From positions 1,747,501 to 1,811,500 of the forward strand of contig NC_015945.1 in assembly GCF_000224085.1 (NCBI RefSeq): a DNA stretch of 64,000 nt, written 5' to 3'. The notes beneath the pieces were generated by a model. That model saw nothing but the letters and a program-made list of their open reading frames with translations, was not told the origin of the DNA and did not search any database. Source of the DNA: Allomuricauda ruestringensis DSM 13258. GTDB lineage: Bacteria > Bacteroidota > Bacteroidia > Flavobacteriales > Flavobacteriaceae. Of the stretch, positions 1 to 8,429 are shown in pieces. Numbering within the stretch: position 1 is the stretch's first letter; each line of letters begins with the position of its first letter. The position numbers and the translations under genes were made by a program.

Positions 1-1
1 T

Positions 2-1408
2 TTTAGTATTTCCTCTGACTCCCTTTACATTTATGATAACAGGTTGGTATCACTAAGATGGCAGCATAAGTTCAACGACAAGCACTTATCCGAGGTTCAG
101 ATTGCCAATAGCGGTTACACTTTTAATATAGAATATGAAAGAGGGGCCAACAATGATTTTGACTTAGGTTATAAAATCAACGAAACAGAAGCGAGGATAA
201 ACTTGGATTACTTGCACAGCACCGACCTCAAATTTAACTACGGGGTCGAAGGAAAGCTATATGCCGTAGCGCCTGGAACTTTGGAACCCTTAAACGAAGA
301 ATCCTCGGTGGAATACAATTCCTTGGAAAAGGAGAGGGCTTTGGAATCGGCAGCATATATATCGGCAAATTATAGTATAACCAAAAAGTTTGCCGTCGAT
401 TTGGGGTTGAGGTATTCCACGTTCATGGCTTTGGGAGAACAAACCCAGTATGAGTACGAAGAGGGAGCTCCGAAGAATCAGGGTACTGTTCGGGACACGA
501 TCCAATATGGCAACAATGAAGTAATAGAAACCTACGGTGGCCCCGAGATAAGGGCAGGAGCACGATACCTACTTACCCCCAGTCTATCTTTAAAAGCAGG
601 ATACAACAGATCCATTCAGTACGTTCACATACTTACCAATAACACTACAATTTCGCCAATTGATACATGGAAACTCTCCGATTTGAACATTGAACCTCAA
701 ACAGGACATCAATATTCCTTTGGAGTATTTAAAAACCTGGATGCCAATGCCTACGAAATAAGCTTGGAAGGGTTTTATAAAACAAGCGACAAGGTATTGG
801 ATTTTAAAACGGGAGCACAGCTATTGATGAATGAGAATGTGGAAACCGAAGTATTGCAAGGGGAAGGGAAATCTTATGGGGTAGAATTCTTGTTAAGAAA
901 AAACAGGGGTAAATTAAACGGTTGGCTGGGTTATACCTATTCACGTTCCTTTTTAAAATTGGATAGTGAGTTCGAAGAGGAAAGAGTGAACAATGGAGAG
1001 TTTTTCCCCTCGAATTTTGATAAACCTCACGATTTGAGTATGGTGGCCAATTACAAGTTTACCAAAAGATTTAGTCTGTCCGCAAATTTTGTGTACCAAA
1101 CCGGTAGACCTGTTACTGTTCCCGTGGGCAATTTTACTTTTAATGATGCTGAATATGCCGTTTATAGTGATAGAAACAGCTACCGAATCCCTGATTTTTA
1201 TAGGTTGGACCTCGGTTTTAATATAGAAGGGAACCACAAGCTCAATAAGGTTGGACATAGCTTTTGGACCATTTCTGTATACAATGTTTTGGGCAGGAAC
1301 AACCCTTACTCGGTTTTTTATGTCACAGAGAATGGAAATGTTGAGGCTTATAAGAGCTCTATTTTCTCAATACCGGTTCCTTCCATAACCTACAATTTTA
1401 AATTTTGA
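2..1408 (+). CDS. TonB-dependent outer-membrane receptor, C-terminal part (5' end outside window)
   Basis: The frame is open from the first base of the window, so this is the downstream part of a larger receptor; the TTG at 44 is internal rather than a real start. About 468 residues remain. They show the alternating aromatic and polar strands of a 22-strand outer-membrane barrel (for example LSLKAGYNRSIQYVHIL, GWLGYTYSRSFLKLDSE) and end in YNFKF, the usual aromatic terminal strand. The plug and any carboxypeptidase-like N-terminal domain lie upstream of the window. Such receptors import a bound ligand using TonB energy. The stop codon touches the next gene, a DUF4249 lipoprotein, and this pairing recurs in Bacteroidota. 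The substrate cannot be read from the sequence. Confidence 0.88.
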   Translation, partial: FSISSDSLYIYDNRLVSLRWQHKFNDKHLSEVQIANSGYTFNIEYERGANNDFDLGYKINETEARINLDYLHSTDLKFNYGVEGKLYAVAPGTLEPLNEESSVEYNSLEKERALESAAYISANYSITKKFAVDLGLRYSTFMALGEQTQYEYEEGAPKNQGTVRDTIQYGNNEVIETYGGPEIRAGARYLLTPSLSLKAGYNRSIQYVHILTNNTTISPIDTWKLSDLNIEPQTGHQYSFGVFKNLDANAYEISLEGFYKTSDKVLDFKTGAQLLMNENVETEVLQGEGKSYGVEFLLRKNRGKLNGWLGYTYSRSFLKLDSEFEEERVNNGEFFPSNFDKPHDLSMVANYKFTKRFSLSANFVYQTGRPVTVPVGNFTFNDAEYAVYSDRNSYRIPDFYRLDLGFNIEGNHKLNKVGHSFWTISVYNVLGRNNPYSVFYVTENGNVEAYKSSIFSIPVPSITYNFKF

Positions 1409-1419
1409 AACCGCTCAGT

Positions 1420-2589
1420 ATGCCAACAGGAAATCGTTTTATCTTTTTGTTAGTCACAGGAGTTTTACTGGCCATTAGCGCCTGTACTGAGCCTTTTGAA
1501 GTAGAGACAACGGACTTTGAAGATATCCTGATAATCAATGCCAGTATTACCACAGAGACCAAACGCCACGAAATTTTTATTACCAGAAGCTACGAAGAAG
1601 GTGATGACGAAGTACAGGTTTCCGGAGCAATGGTGGAGGTTCTGGTAAATAATGCCAGTTCAATTCAATTTGAGGAAGCATCGCCCGGGGTTTACCGATC
1701 TACTGTTGGGTTCGCGGCAGAGACGGGGATAGATTATCAATTAAGGGTTACGGATGAAAAGGGTGAAACGTTTGCTTCGCCCCAAGTACAATTAACGGCC
1801 CCAACAACAATAGATGAGATAACGGCCAAGAGGGTTTTGAACGAGGATGGAGAAGATGGGGTCGAAATTTATGTGGATGGAACATCCACGGGCGATAATG
1901 AAGGATATTTTAGATATGAGTACGAGGAAACCTATAGATGGGAATCTTTTTATAAGCCATTGCAGGGCTTTAGGATTGTTTCCGAGTCACCGCCGCTTCT
2001 CGAAATCGTTTACAAGGAAAAGGAGGAAAGGGTGTGTTATGTTACCGAAACATCCAATAGAATCCTGATTGCTGAAACCAATAACTTGGCTGAAGACGAG
2101 GTCGTGGATTTCCCCGTTCGTTTTATAGAACGAAGGGATAGAAGAATAGCACATAGATATAGTATTTTAGTAAAGCAATACGCCCAAACCAGTGTATCTC
2201 ATGAGTTTTATCAAACCTTGAAGAGCTTTTCCAGTAGTGATAATCTGTTTTCTCAGCCCCAACCCGGTCTTATAGTTGGGAACGTTAGGCATATGAACGA
2301 TGATAGTGTTAAGGTAGTAGGTCTTTTTGAGGTGGTCTCCTTTACCACAAATCGGTTCTTTTTCAGTTTCCAAGAAATTTTTGGGAACGATATCCCATTT
2401 TTGGATGATTGTGAGTTCGACCGTTATAGTTCACTTTCCGACCCTGAACTTTTTCAACGGGTTCAGAGTGGTCAATACAAATATATTGGGGAAGACCCGC
2501 CCCTCGTCTATCAAGTTGCTCCTGCTAGATGTGTGGATTGCACCTTATTTGGTTCCAACGAAGTACCGGATTTTTGGGAAGAACAATAA
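1420..2589 (+). CDS. DUF4249 family outer-membrane lipoprotein
   Basis: About 389 residues. The N-terminus is hydrophobic and ends in a lipobox (LLAISAC, then TEPFEVE), so it is probably a lipoprotein at the outer membrane. The following segment (DILIINASITTETKRHEIFITRSY) is typical of the DUF4249 family, whose members sit beside TonB receptors and are thought to act as their surface partners. C-terminal residues include a Cys pair (ARCVDCTLFG). I chose the ATG at 1420. A TTG at 1405 overlaps the receptor stop and would add five residues, which would suggest translational coupling. No biochemical function is established for this family. Confidence 0.82.
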   Translation: MPTGNRFIFLLVTGVLLAISACTEPFEVETTDFEDILIINASITTETKRHEIFITRSYEEGDDEVQVSGAMVEVLVNNASSIQFEEASPGVYRSTVGFAAETGIDYQLRVTDEKGETFASPQVQLTAPTTIDEITAKRVLNEDGEDGVEIYVDGTSTGDNEGYFRYEYEETYRWESFYKPLQGFRIVSESPPLLEIVYKEKEERVCYVTETSNRILIAETNNLAEDEVVDFPVRFIERRDRRIAHRYSILVKQYAQTSVSHEFYQTLKSFSSSDNLFSQPQPGLIVGNVRHMNDDSVKVVGLFEVVSFTTNRFFFSFQEIFGNDIPFLDDCEFDRYSSLSDPELFQRVQSGQYKYIGEDPPLVYQVAPARCVDCTLFGSNEVPDFWEEQ

Positions 2590-2595
2590 TTGGAT

Positions 2596-4350
2596 ATGAC
2601 AATGCTAAAAAAGTATGTGTTACAAATAATGACTTTTTTCCTCGTTGCGGTTGCTGCGGGCCAGTCCAATATGCCTTATTCCGCATATTCTAATTTGATC
2701 AAAGATATTGGTACGGAGGGCGTCTATGTCCATTATAATACCAACCTTCTGTTCACGGGCGAGTATCTTCATTTTAAGTTGTATGCTCTCAGCAAAAAGA
2801 ATCAATCCCTTTCAAAAACAAGTAAAATTGCCTATGTAGAGCTTTTGGACGGGGATGGGGAGCGTAAAATAATTCAAAAGGTAAAACTGGTCGATGGAAT
2901 GGGGCAGGGAGACATTTTTGTGCCGACCAATTTGGATTCTGGTCATTACACCTTTGTGGCCTACACAGCCTATATGAAAAACTGGCCAAGCGACACTTTT
3001 TTTGCAGATGATGTTGTTGTTTTGAACCCCTATACCAATGATCAAAAAGTGTTTTGGGAATCAAAAGGCAAAGACTCATTGGATGATGGTCTAATGAATT
3101 TAAACAAGGAAGCTACAAAAACCTTGAGCAAGGATTTGGGGTTGGCCTTGGATAAATCACAATATGGGAAAAGAGAAAAAGTGAGATTAAAGGTTGAAAC
3201 CAAACCAAATAATTCCGGAATATACTCAATATCAGTACGAAAACTATCCAAAGAACTTACTTATGGTGACAGAATCTCGCCAGTAGATTACACTAAGAAC
3301 TATAAATTAGTGGATTTAGACGAGGCAAGCAATGATTATTTACCCGATTTAAGGGGAGAAATGGTTGCAGGTCGCCTTTCCAGTATTAATGGCTTGCAAA
3401 CAATGAACAAAAAGGTGGTTTTTTCCTTACCAGGAAACCAATATTCGTTTAAGATGGTCACTACAGATTCAGAAGGTAAGTTTAGGTTTTCGTTGCATTC
3501 GGAAAACTTGGATACAGAATCAATTTTTCAGGTATGGGGTGTTGATAAGGACCAATACTCGGTTGAGGTTGCCTCGGTTCCCGAATTAAATTTGAGGAGA
3601 AGCCCATCAAAACATTTTGTTTTAAATAAGGGCATGAAAAAATTGATTGAGGAACGAAGTACCCATAATCAAATAGAAAATGCATATTTCAATAGTAAAC
3701 CCGATACCGTAAAGTTGAACAATAATTTTATACCCATCTACGGCAATAATTTTATAGAGTACAATTTAGATGAGTATACACGGTTCCCCACTTTTAGGGA
3801 AACTTTGGTGGAGATAGTGGATAATGCCTGGATCGCTTCAAATAATGAGGGAGAGGAGAACATCTTTGTCAGGGATTTTGAGGCCACCAATATGGATGTG
3901 GGGTACAATCCGTTGATAATTGTTGATGGAATTCTGCTCCAAGACCATGAGGATTTAATAGACTATGATGTAAAAAGGGTAGAGACCATAAGATTGGCCA
4001 GAAACCAATATGTTGTAGGAGGCCAAATTTTTCAAGGAGTTTTTGATGTAAAAACGTTTGATTCTGATTTTGCAGAGAATTATCAGAAAACATATTTAAA
4101 TAAAATATCATTGCTAAGGCCCAAACCTCAAAAAAAGTATTTCAAACAAAATTATGGGAGTAAAACCTTTGGGACAATTCCAGATTTTAGACAGCAATTG
4201 TTGTGGGAGCCTAATTTGGAACTAGGGGAACCTACAACTACTTTGGAATTTTATACATCTGACCTCGAAGGGGAATTTGAGATTGTAATTGAAGGCTTTA
4301 CAGCTAGAATGCAGCCTGTAAAAGTGGTGACAAAGTTCAAGGTTCAATGA
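2596..4350 (+). CDS. secreted macroglobulin-like protein with plug-like domain
   Basis: About 584 residues with a signal peptide (KKYVLQIMTFFLVAVAAGQ). The first part (VYVHYNTNLLFTGEYLHFKLYA, then DSGHYTFVAYTAYMKNW) resembles the MG2 beta-domain of bacterial alpha-2-macroglobulins. Near residues 433-485 the segment NPLIIVDGILLQDHED, followed by VKRVETIRLARN and a Gly-Gly-containing strand, looks like the plug of a TonB receptor, but no barrel follows. The gene starts just after the DUF4249 stop, so the three genes appear to be one operon. Related proteins next to DUF4249 genes are common in flavobacteria, as I recall, and have no assigned function. ATG at 2596 was chosen; TTG 2590 and ATG 2602 are alternatives. 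Confidence 0.75.
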   Translation: MTMLKKYVLQIMTFFLVAVAAGQSNMPYSAYSNLIKDIGTEGVYVHYNTNLLFTGEYLHFKLYALSKKNQSLSKTSKIAYVELLDGDGERKIIQKVKLVDGMGQGDIFVPTNLDSGHYTFVAYTAYMKNWPSDTFFADDVVVLNPYTNDQKVFWESKGKDSLDDGLMNLNKEATKTLSKDLGLALDKSQYGKREKVRLKVETKPNNSGIYSISVRKLSKELTYGDRISPVDYTKNYKLVDLDEASNDYLPDLRGEMVAGRLSSINGLQTMNKKVVFSLPGNQYSFKMVTTDSEGKFRFSLHSENLDTESIFQVWGVDKDQYSVEVASVPELNLRRSPSKHFVLNKGMKKLIEERSTHNQIENAYFNSKPDTVKLNNNFIPIYGNNFIEYNLDEYTRFPTFRETLVEIVDNAWIASNNEGEENIFVRDFEATNMDVGYNPLIIVDGILLQDHEDLIDYDVKRVETIRLARNQYVVGGQIFQGVFDVKTFDSDFAENYQKTYLNKISLLRPKPQKKYFKQNYGSKTFGTIPDFRQQLLWEPNLELGEPTTTLEFYTSDLEGEFEIVIEGFTARMQPVKVVTKFKVQ

Positions 4351-4446
4351 TTTCCTTAACTTAATCTTTTTATGTACTCCTTCTTAACCCTTTTTTAATA
4401 CTATCTTCAGGTTCACACCATATTTGGTCGATAAAATCATTTCAAT

Positions 4447-4478
4447 TTTGACAACACAAGATTTTTTTTATAATTTTT
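4447..4478 (+). promoter_or_regulatory. possible Bacteroidota-type promoter for the acidic protein
   Basis: TTTG at 4447-4450 is followed after 20 bases by TAATTTTT at 4471-4478. The Bacteroidota consensus is TTTG, 19-21 bases, TAnnTTTG, so the last base of the -7 box is off. The gene start is about 50 bases downstream. Confidence 0.3.
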
Positions 4479-4528
4479 CAATACAATCACATTTGTTCTA
4501 ACTTAGGGCAAGAAGTAACCACAGCATC

Positions 4529-4837
4529 ATGGATAACCTCAAACGCGTAATTGTAGACTATAAAAAATTGACCTCGGAGGTGCTCAAGCTTTTGGTGGAA
4601 AAATACCCCGATGGATATGGAGACGATGATGTAATCAACTTCAAGAACCTAAAAGGAGAATCCATAGAAGCCGTGGAAGTATCCACTCAGGATACCAAAT
4701 ACCTCGTAAAGATCAGTTCCAAATTGGAGCGGACCATGGCCGACTTTGACGAAGATGATAGCGAAGATTTTGATTCGGAGGATTTTGAAAAAATCCCTGA
4801 GGGCGATGAGGACTTTTCAGATTCCGAAGAAGAATAA
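4529..4837 (+). CDS. small conserved protein with acidic tail
   Basis: 102 residues. The first two thirds form a mixed helix/strand domain (LKRVIVDYKKLTSEVLKLLV and YPDGYGDDDVINFKNLKG). The last third is almost entirely Asp, Glu and Ser, ending FSDSEEE. Homologues are widespread in flavobacteria as short soluble proteins; my recollection is that some are labelled DNA primase, but no primase motif is visible here and that label should not be copied. The acidic tail could bind a basic partner or mimic nucleic acid. It is transcribed alone and convergent with the threonine dehydrogenase, with only four bases between the ends. Function unknown. Confidence 0.75.
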   Translation: MDNLKRVIVDYKKLTSEVLKLLVEKYPDGYGDDDVINFKNLKGESIEAVEVSTQDTKYLVKISSKLERTMADFDEDDSEDFDSEDFEKIPEGDEDFSDSEEE

Positions 4838-4841
4838 TTTA

Positions 4842-5783
4842 TTATTCCTTTAGATTTTTAAGCATTTCCTCGGTAGTTTGGTCCAAATCAAATCTAGGTT
4901 CCCAACCCCATTGCTCTCTTGCGGCAGAATCATCAATGCTGCTTGGCCAAGAATCGGCAATTTCTTGCCTAAAATCGGGAGCATAACTTACTTTAAAACC
5001 AGGGATATGCTTTTCAATACTTTTTGCCATATCCTTCGGCGTAAAACTCATTCCTCCCAAATTATAGGATGATCGCACCTTAATTTTTTCCGAAGGACTG
5101 TCCATTAATCTTATGGTAGCCCTTATGGCATCGTCCATGTACATCATCGGAAGTTCGGTATCTCCGTTCAAAAAACACTCGTACGTTCCTTTATTAAGGG
5201 CTTCATGGTAAATTTCCACAGCATAGTCCGTTGTACCGCCACCAGGCATGGTTTTCCAGCTTATCAAACCAGGATAACGAACACTTCTAACATCGACCCC
5301 ATATTTTTTGTGGTAGTACTCGCACCACCTCTCACCGGACTGCTTGCTTATGCCGTAAACCGTGCTAGGCTCCATTATGGTGTTTTGTGGTGTATCTTTT
5401 TTGGGTGTATTGGGGCCAAATACTGCTATGCTCGAAGGCCAGAACACCTTGGATATTTTCTTTTCCTTGGCCAAGTTGAGCACATTAAAGAGCGAGTTCA
5501 TGTTAAGGTTCCACGCACGCATCGGAAATTTCTCCGCGGTAGCGCTCAGCATGGCCGCCATTAAATAAACCTCGTCAATTTCATAATGCATCACCACATC
5601 CTCAATTGCAGCATAGTTGGTAGCATCCAAAAGCTCAAAAGGGCCGGACTGCATCAATGCGTTGCTGCCTTCCCTAATATCGCTGGCAATCACATTTTCA
5701 GCTCCGTATTTGTTTCGGAGTTCAAAGGTCAGTTCAGTTCCTATTTGGCCACATGCGCCGATTATTAAAATGGGTTTGTGCAT
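4842..5783 (-). CDS. tdh: L-threonine 3-dehydrogenase, short-chain (epimerase-like) type
   Basis: 313 residues. The N-terminal Rossmann motif is PILIIGACGQIGTELTFELR (GxxGxxG) with the acidic residue of VIASDIREG suited to NAD. The catalytic Tyr and Lys are in STVYGISKQSGE and the upstream Ser in WPSSIAVFG. This is the UDP-galactose-epimerase-like threonine dehydrogenase known from Flavobacterium and Cytophaga, which oxidises L-threonine to 2-amino-3-ketobutyrate. The frame is open upstream to 5951, but that stretch is not family-like and overlaps the opposite-strand lipoprotein; ATG at 5783 gives the family start. The divergent neighbour begins 65 bases away. Confidence 0.88.
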   Translation of the reverse strand: MHKPILIIGACGQIGTELTFELRNKYGAENVIASDIREGSNALMQSGPFELLDATNYAAIEDVVMHYEIDEVYLMAAMLSATAEKFPMRAWNLNMNSLFNVLNLAKEKKISKVFWPSSIAVFGPNTPKKDTPQNTIMEPSTVYGISKQSGERWCEYYHKKYGVDVRSVRYPGLISWKTMPGGGTTDYAVEIYHEALNKGTYECFLNGDTELPMMYMDDAIRATIRLMDSPSEKIKVRSSYNLGGMSFTPKDMAKSIEKHIPGFKVSYAPDFRQEIADSWPSSIDDSAAREQWGWEPRFDLDQTTEEMLKNLKE

Positions 5784-5847
5784 TAAAATCAAAGTTAATT
5801 TAGTTTCACGGCAAAGATACCCTTTATTAAAATTTGTACATTCGCTT

Positions 5848-6345
5848 ATGCGAAAATTGTTAGGCATACTTATCCTATTCTCAGTTTTGGGGGCATGTAA
5901 AAAGACTGAAAAAGCCATAGCTGAAGTTGAAAGCCAAGAATTGGAGTTCAATTATCGGAAAATGCCCGAGAAAGTCAGTATAAATCCCGATGCAACTGCA
6001 ATTGTTGAAGAATGGCAGCAATTCAAGGATTTGAATGCCAGTATGGACGTACTCTATAAAGCCACAAACAACGAAGATCTGGCCCTGGCCATTGACGACC
6101 TTATCGAAAAGGAGAAAAAAATGGCCGATGGAGAATATCCAGAACTGTTCGATACCTTTCAAGTGAAGAGCAGGCAAAGGGTACTGCGTACTTTTTTGTA
6201 CAAGACAAAGGCTAGTATTCTTGAAAATCAGCCGACCACGGAGCCAACTGTAAAAGTATTGGATGCCTACAACTCCATGCGCAAACAGTTGAATGTGATC
6301 ATGAACAGTCAGTTGGACAAAAAATTGATTTTAGATGAAGCATAA
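5848..6345 (+). CDS. small lipoprotein of unknown function
   Basis: 165 residues. The first 18 residues (MRKLLGILILFSVLGACK) form a lipoprotein signal with the lipobox VLGAC. The rest is predicted mostly helical and charged (EEWQQFKDLNASMDVLYKA, then DLIEKEKKMADGEYPELFD), without a family I recognise. ATG at 5848 was chosen because it gives the lipoprotein signal; the longer open frame to 5617 overlaps the opposite-strand dehydrogenase. Its end overlaps the next gene by 11 bases, which suggests translational coupling with the NTF2-like protein. Confidence 0.72.
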   Translation: MRKLLGILILFSVLGACKKTEKAIAEVESQELEFNYRKMPEKVSINPDATAIVEEWQQFKDLNASMDVLYKATNNEDLALAIDDLIEKEKKMADGEYPELFDTFQVKSRQRVLRTFLYKTKASILENQPTTEPTVKVLDAYNSMRKQLNVIMNSQLDKKLILDEA

Positions 6346-6835
6346 AATTTTAGTAACGGGATTGTTGCTGGTTTCCATGACCATTCTTGCCCAGCATACG
6401 GAAAAGAAAAAGGTCAACGAGGTATTGGACAGCTGGCACTTGGCCGCTGCCAACGCAGATTTTGATGCCTATTTTGGCAAAATGACCAAAGACGGTGTTT
6501 TTTTGGGAACCGATGCCATGGAAAATTGGCAGAACGAAGCATTTAGAAAATTCTCTAAACCTTATTTTGATCAAGGGAAAGCATGGAGTTTTACCGCGGT
6601 GCAGCGCAACATTTATTTAAATGAATCGGGGACCTTTGCTTGGTTCGATGAACTGTTGGATACCCAAATGAAGATATGTCGCGGTTCCGGAGTGCTGAAA
6701 AAAGTAAATGGGCAATGGAAAATTGCCCATTATGTATTGTCGATTGCAGTGCCCAACGAAAATGTGGACGAACTCATTCAAATCAAAGAAAAAAGGGACA
6801 ACGAACTGCTTCAAGAACTAAAAAAGAAGCAATAG
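6335..6835 (+). CDS. secreted SnoaL/NTF2-like protein
   Basis: 166 residues with a signal peptide (ILVTGLLLVSMTILAQ). The mature part is one NTF2-like cone fold: VNEVLDSWHLAAANADFDAY, FGKMTKDGVFLGTD, then VLKKVNGQWKIAHYVLSIAV, the pattern of SnoaL_3/DUF4440 proteins. Secreted members of this fold bind small hydrophobic molecules or act as enzymes, but no catalytic set can be named here. It starts inside the end of the preceding lipoprotein gene, so the two are probably co-translated. Confidence 0.75.
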   Translation: MKHKILVTGLLLVSMTILAQHTEKKKVNEVLDSWHLAAANADFDAYFGKMTKDGVFLGTDAMENWQNEAFRKFSKPYFDQGKAWSFTAVQRNIYLNESGTFAWFDELLDTQMKICRGSGVLKKVNGQWKIAHYVLSIAVPNENVDELIQIKEKRDNELLQELKKKQ

Positions 6836-6836
6836 T

Positions 6837-7538
6837 CTAGTTTTTAGTTTCCGCTGTAGCTTCTTTTTTTCTCGATTCCAAAGCCTGCTTGCTCAAACTT
6901 GCCAGGTTAAAGTTAGGTGCAATTTTAAGTGCTTCGTCAATAGAAGCGATGGCTGCATCAATGTTTTCCTTGTCCTTATTAAAGTCCGCCAAACCTTTTA
7001 AATGATAAAATGCAGCTTTTAGGGGAACCTCATAGGGTTGTTGCCGCTCATAAAAGGCATATTTCATTTCATCGGTAGCATTCGCAATGCCATATTCAAT
7101 GTTGGTGGTCGCTCCACTCATATCCCCCGTTTGAATTTTAAGGTCGGCCATTTCATACGCCAAGTAAGGAGAAGGATTTCGTGAATTCAGCTCTTCAAAA
7201 TGCTCCAATGCCCTTTTGGGCTGATTCAAAGATTTCAAAGAAAAAGCCTTGATTTGTACGGCAAGGTCAGAGTCATCTGCATTTTTCTCCACACCTATGG
7301 TGTTTAGGGCCTGCATGTGCTGACCATTGTTCATGTAAACAAAAGCCAAAGTATCCCTTCGCTCTTTGGATGGGGACAATACGTTCAGGTGTGTCAAAGC
7401 ACCGATAACACCGTTTACGTCACCCTGCAAACGCATTTCTTTGTAATAAGCCTTGTAATGTTCTACAAGCGCGTTGTTGGTTTGGGAAATACCACTAAAC
7501 CCCACCAATAGGAGCAATAAGAGTACAGTCTTTTTCAT
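6837..7538 (-). CDS. exported TPR-like protein
   Basis: 233 residues. A signal peptide (MKKTVLLLLLLVGFSGISQ) precedes repeated helical pairs of TPR character: YVMNNGQHMQALNTIG-like and LNQPKRALEHFEELNSRNPS segments, and near the C-terminus a good repeat, AIASIDEALKIAPNFNLASL. TPR proteins of this type are periplasmic scaffolds; no enzyme motif is seen. It is convergent with the NTF2-like gene and stands alone, 81 bases downstream of the SDR gene on the same strand. Confidence 0.72.
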   Translation of the reverse strand: MKKTVLLLLLLVGFSGISQTNNALVEHYKAYYKEMRLQGDVNGVIGALTHLNVLSPSKERRDTLAFVYMNNGQHMQALNTIGVEKNADDSDLAVQIKAFSLKSLNQPKRALEHFEELNSRNPSPYLAYEMADLKIQTGDMSGATTNIEYGIANATDEMKYAFYERQQPYEVPLKAAFYHLKGLADFNKDKENIDAAIASIDEALKIAPNFNLASLSKQALESRKKEATAETKN

Positions 7539-7619
7539 TGATCTTCAATTTAGTGCGCCAAATCTAACAAAATATTCCTAACCAGCCTGTTAAGAATTCG
7601 ATAAGTAATTGCAGGGTTT

Positions 7620-8429
7620 TTAGGAAATGATGGAGGTGGTAAAAAGGTGGCCCTTATCCAAAAAATTCTTGCTCAAAACTATTTTGCCTTCTTTTTTGAT
7701 CGATTCTGTTTTGTACAACGGTGCGGGCAAGCCTCTTTTCTGAGCTTCTTCGAAATAATACACTTGTTTTTTGGGATGATGTGGATATACGCCGTTGAAT
7801 ACTTCGCCCCAATACTCTTGTTCCAAAATGGTGAGAATCAAGTGGATACAATCGGTTAGATGAATTAGGTTGATGGGATGATTGCCATTGGTAAGATTTT
7901 CTCTGCCCGAAAGCATTGTCACAGGGTGTCGGTCGGGGCCAATCAAACCTCCAAACCTTATGATGGTCGTGTTGAACCCCTCTTCATTTGCTAATAGATT
8001 TTCGCTTTCCAAAAGTTGTTTGCCAGATTCGGTGGCAGGTTGGGTAGGGGATGCTTCGGTAATCTCTCCTTCGGCATCCCCATAAACAGCGGTACTGCTT
8101 ACAAATAGGATATGGGAAACCTCACTTTTTTTGATTTCTGCACGCAAAAATTTCATCTTTTCCACAAAACTTTCGGTTTGCTTGCCCCGTAGTTTGGGTG
8201 GCACATTGATGATCAAGGTTTTGATGTCGGAAAGAAACCCTTCAATGTCTCCATCGATACCTGTTTCGGATAAACGTACTGTAAAAGGAGTTATTCCCTC
8301 ATCTTGTAAAACTTTTAATTTACTGGAAGATGTAGTGGTTCCGTGAACGGTGTACCCTTTTTCAATCAATTTTTTGGCCAAGGGCAAACCAAGCCATCCA
8401 CAACCCATTATTCCTATCTTTTTAGTCAA
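7620..8429 (-). CDS. NAD(P)-dependent epimerase/SDR family protein
   Basis: 269 residues. The first strand-loop-helix is IGIMGCGWLGLPLAKKLIEKGY (GxGxxG), followed by a substrate half of the extended SDR type (HILFVSSTAVYGDAEGEI, then TIIRFGGLIGPDRHP). The usual YxxxK pair is not evident after the VYG motif, as in YeeZ-type epimerase-like proteins whose reaction is unknown. The start overlaps the end of the membrane M28 peptidase gene by eight bases, so they are likely one transcript. I cannot name a substrate. Confidence 0.78.
   Translation of the reverse strand: MTKKIGIMGCGWLGLPLAKKLIEKGYTVHGTTTSSSKLKVLQDEGITPFTVRLSETGIDGDIEGFLSDIKTLIINVPPKLRGKQTESFVEKMKFLRAEIKKSEVSHILFVSSTAVYGDAEGEITEASPTQPATESGKQLLESENLLANEEGFNTTIIRFGGLIGPDRHPVTMLSGRENLTNGNHPINLIHLTDCIHLILTILEQEYWGEVFNGVYPHHPKKQVYYFEEAQKRGLPAPLYKTESIKKEGKIVLSKNFLDKGHLFTTSIIS

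Noticed and set aside
44..1408. A complete small barrel protein starting at TTG 44
   Set aside because: The frame is open to the first base, so the TTG is internal to a receptor cut by the window edge.
4529..4837. DNA primase label for the small acidic protein
   Set aside because: No primase motif or zinc finger; 102 residues with an acidic tail.
5205..5768. Plus-strand frames across the threonine dehydrogenase gene
   Set aside because: Antisense shadows of a clear coding region; no family-like sequence.
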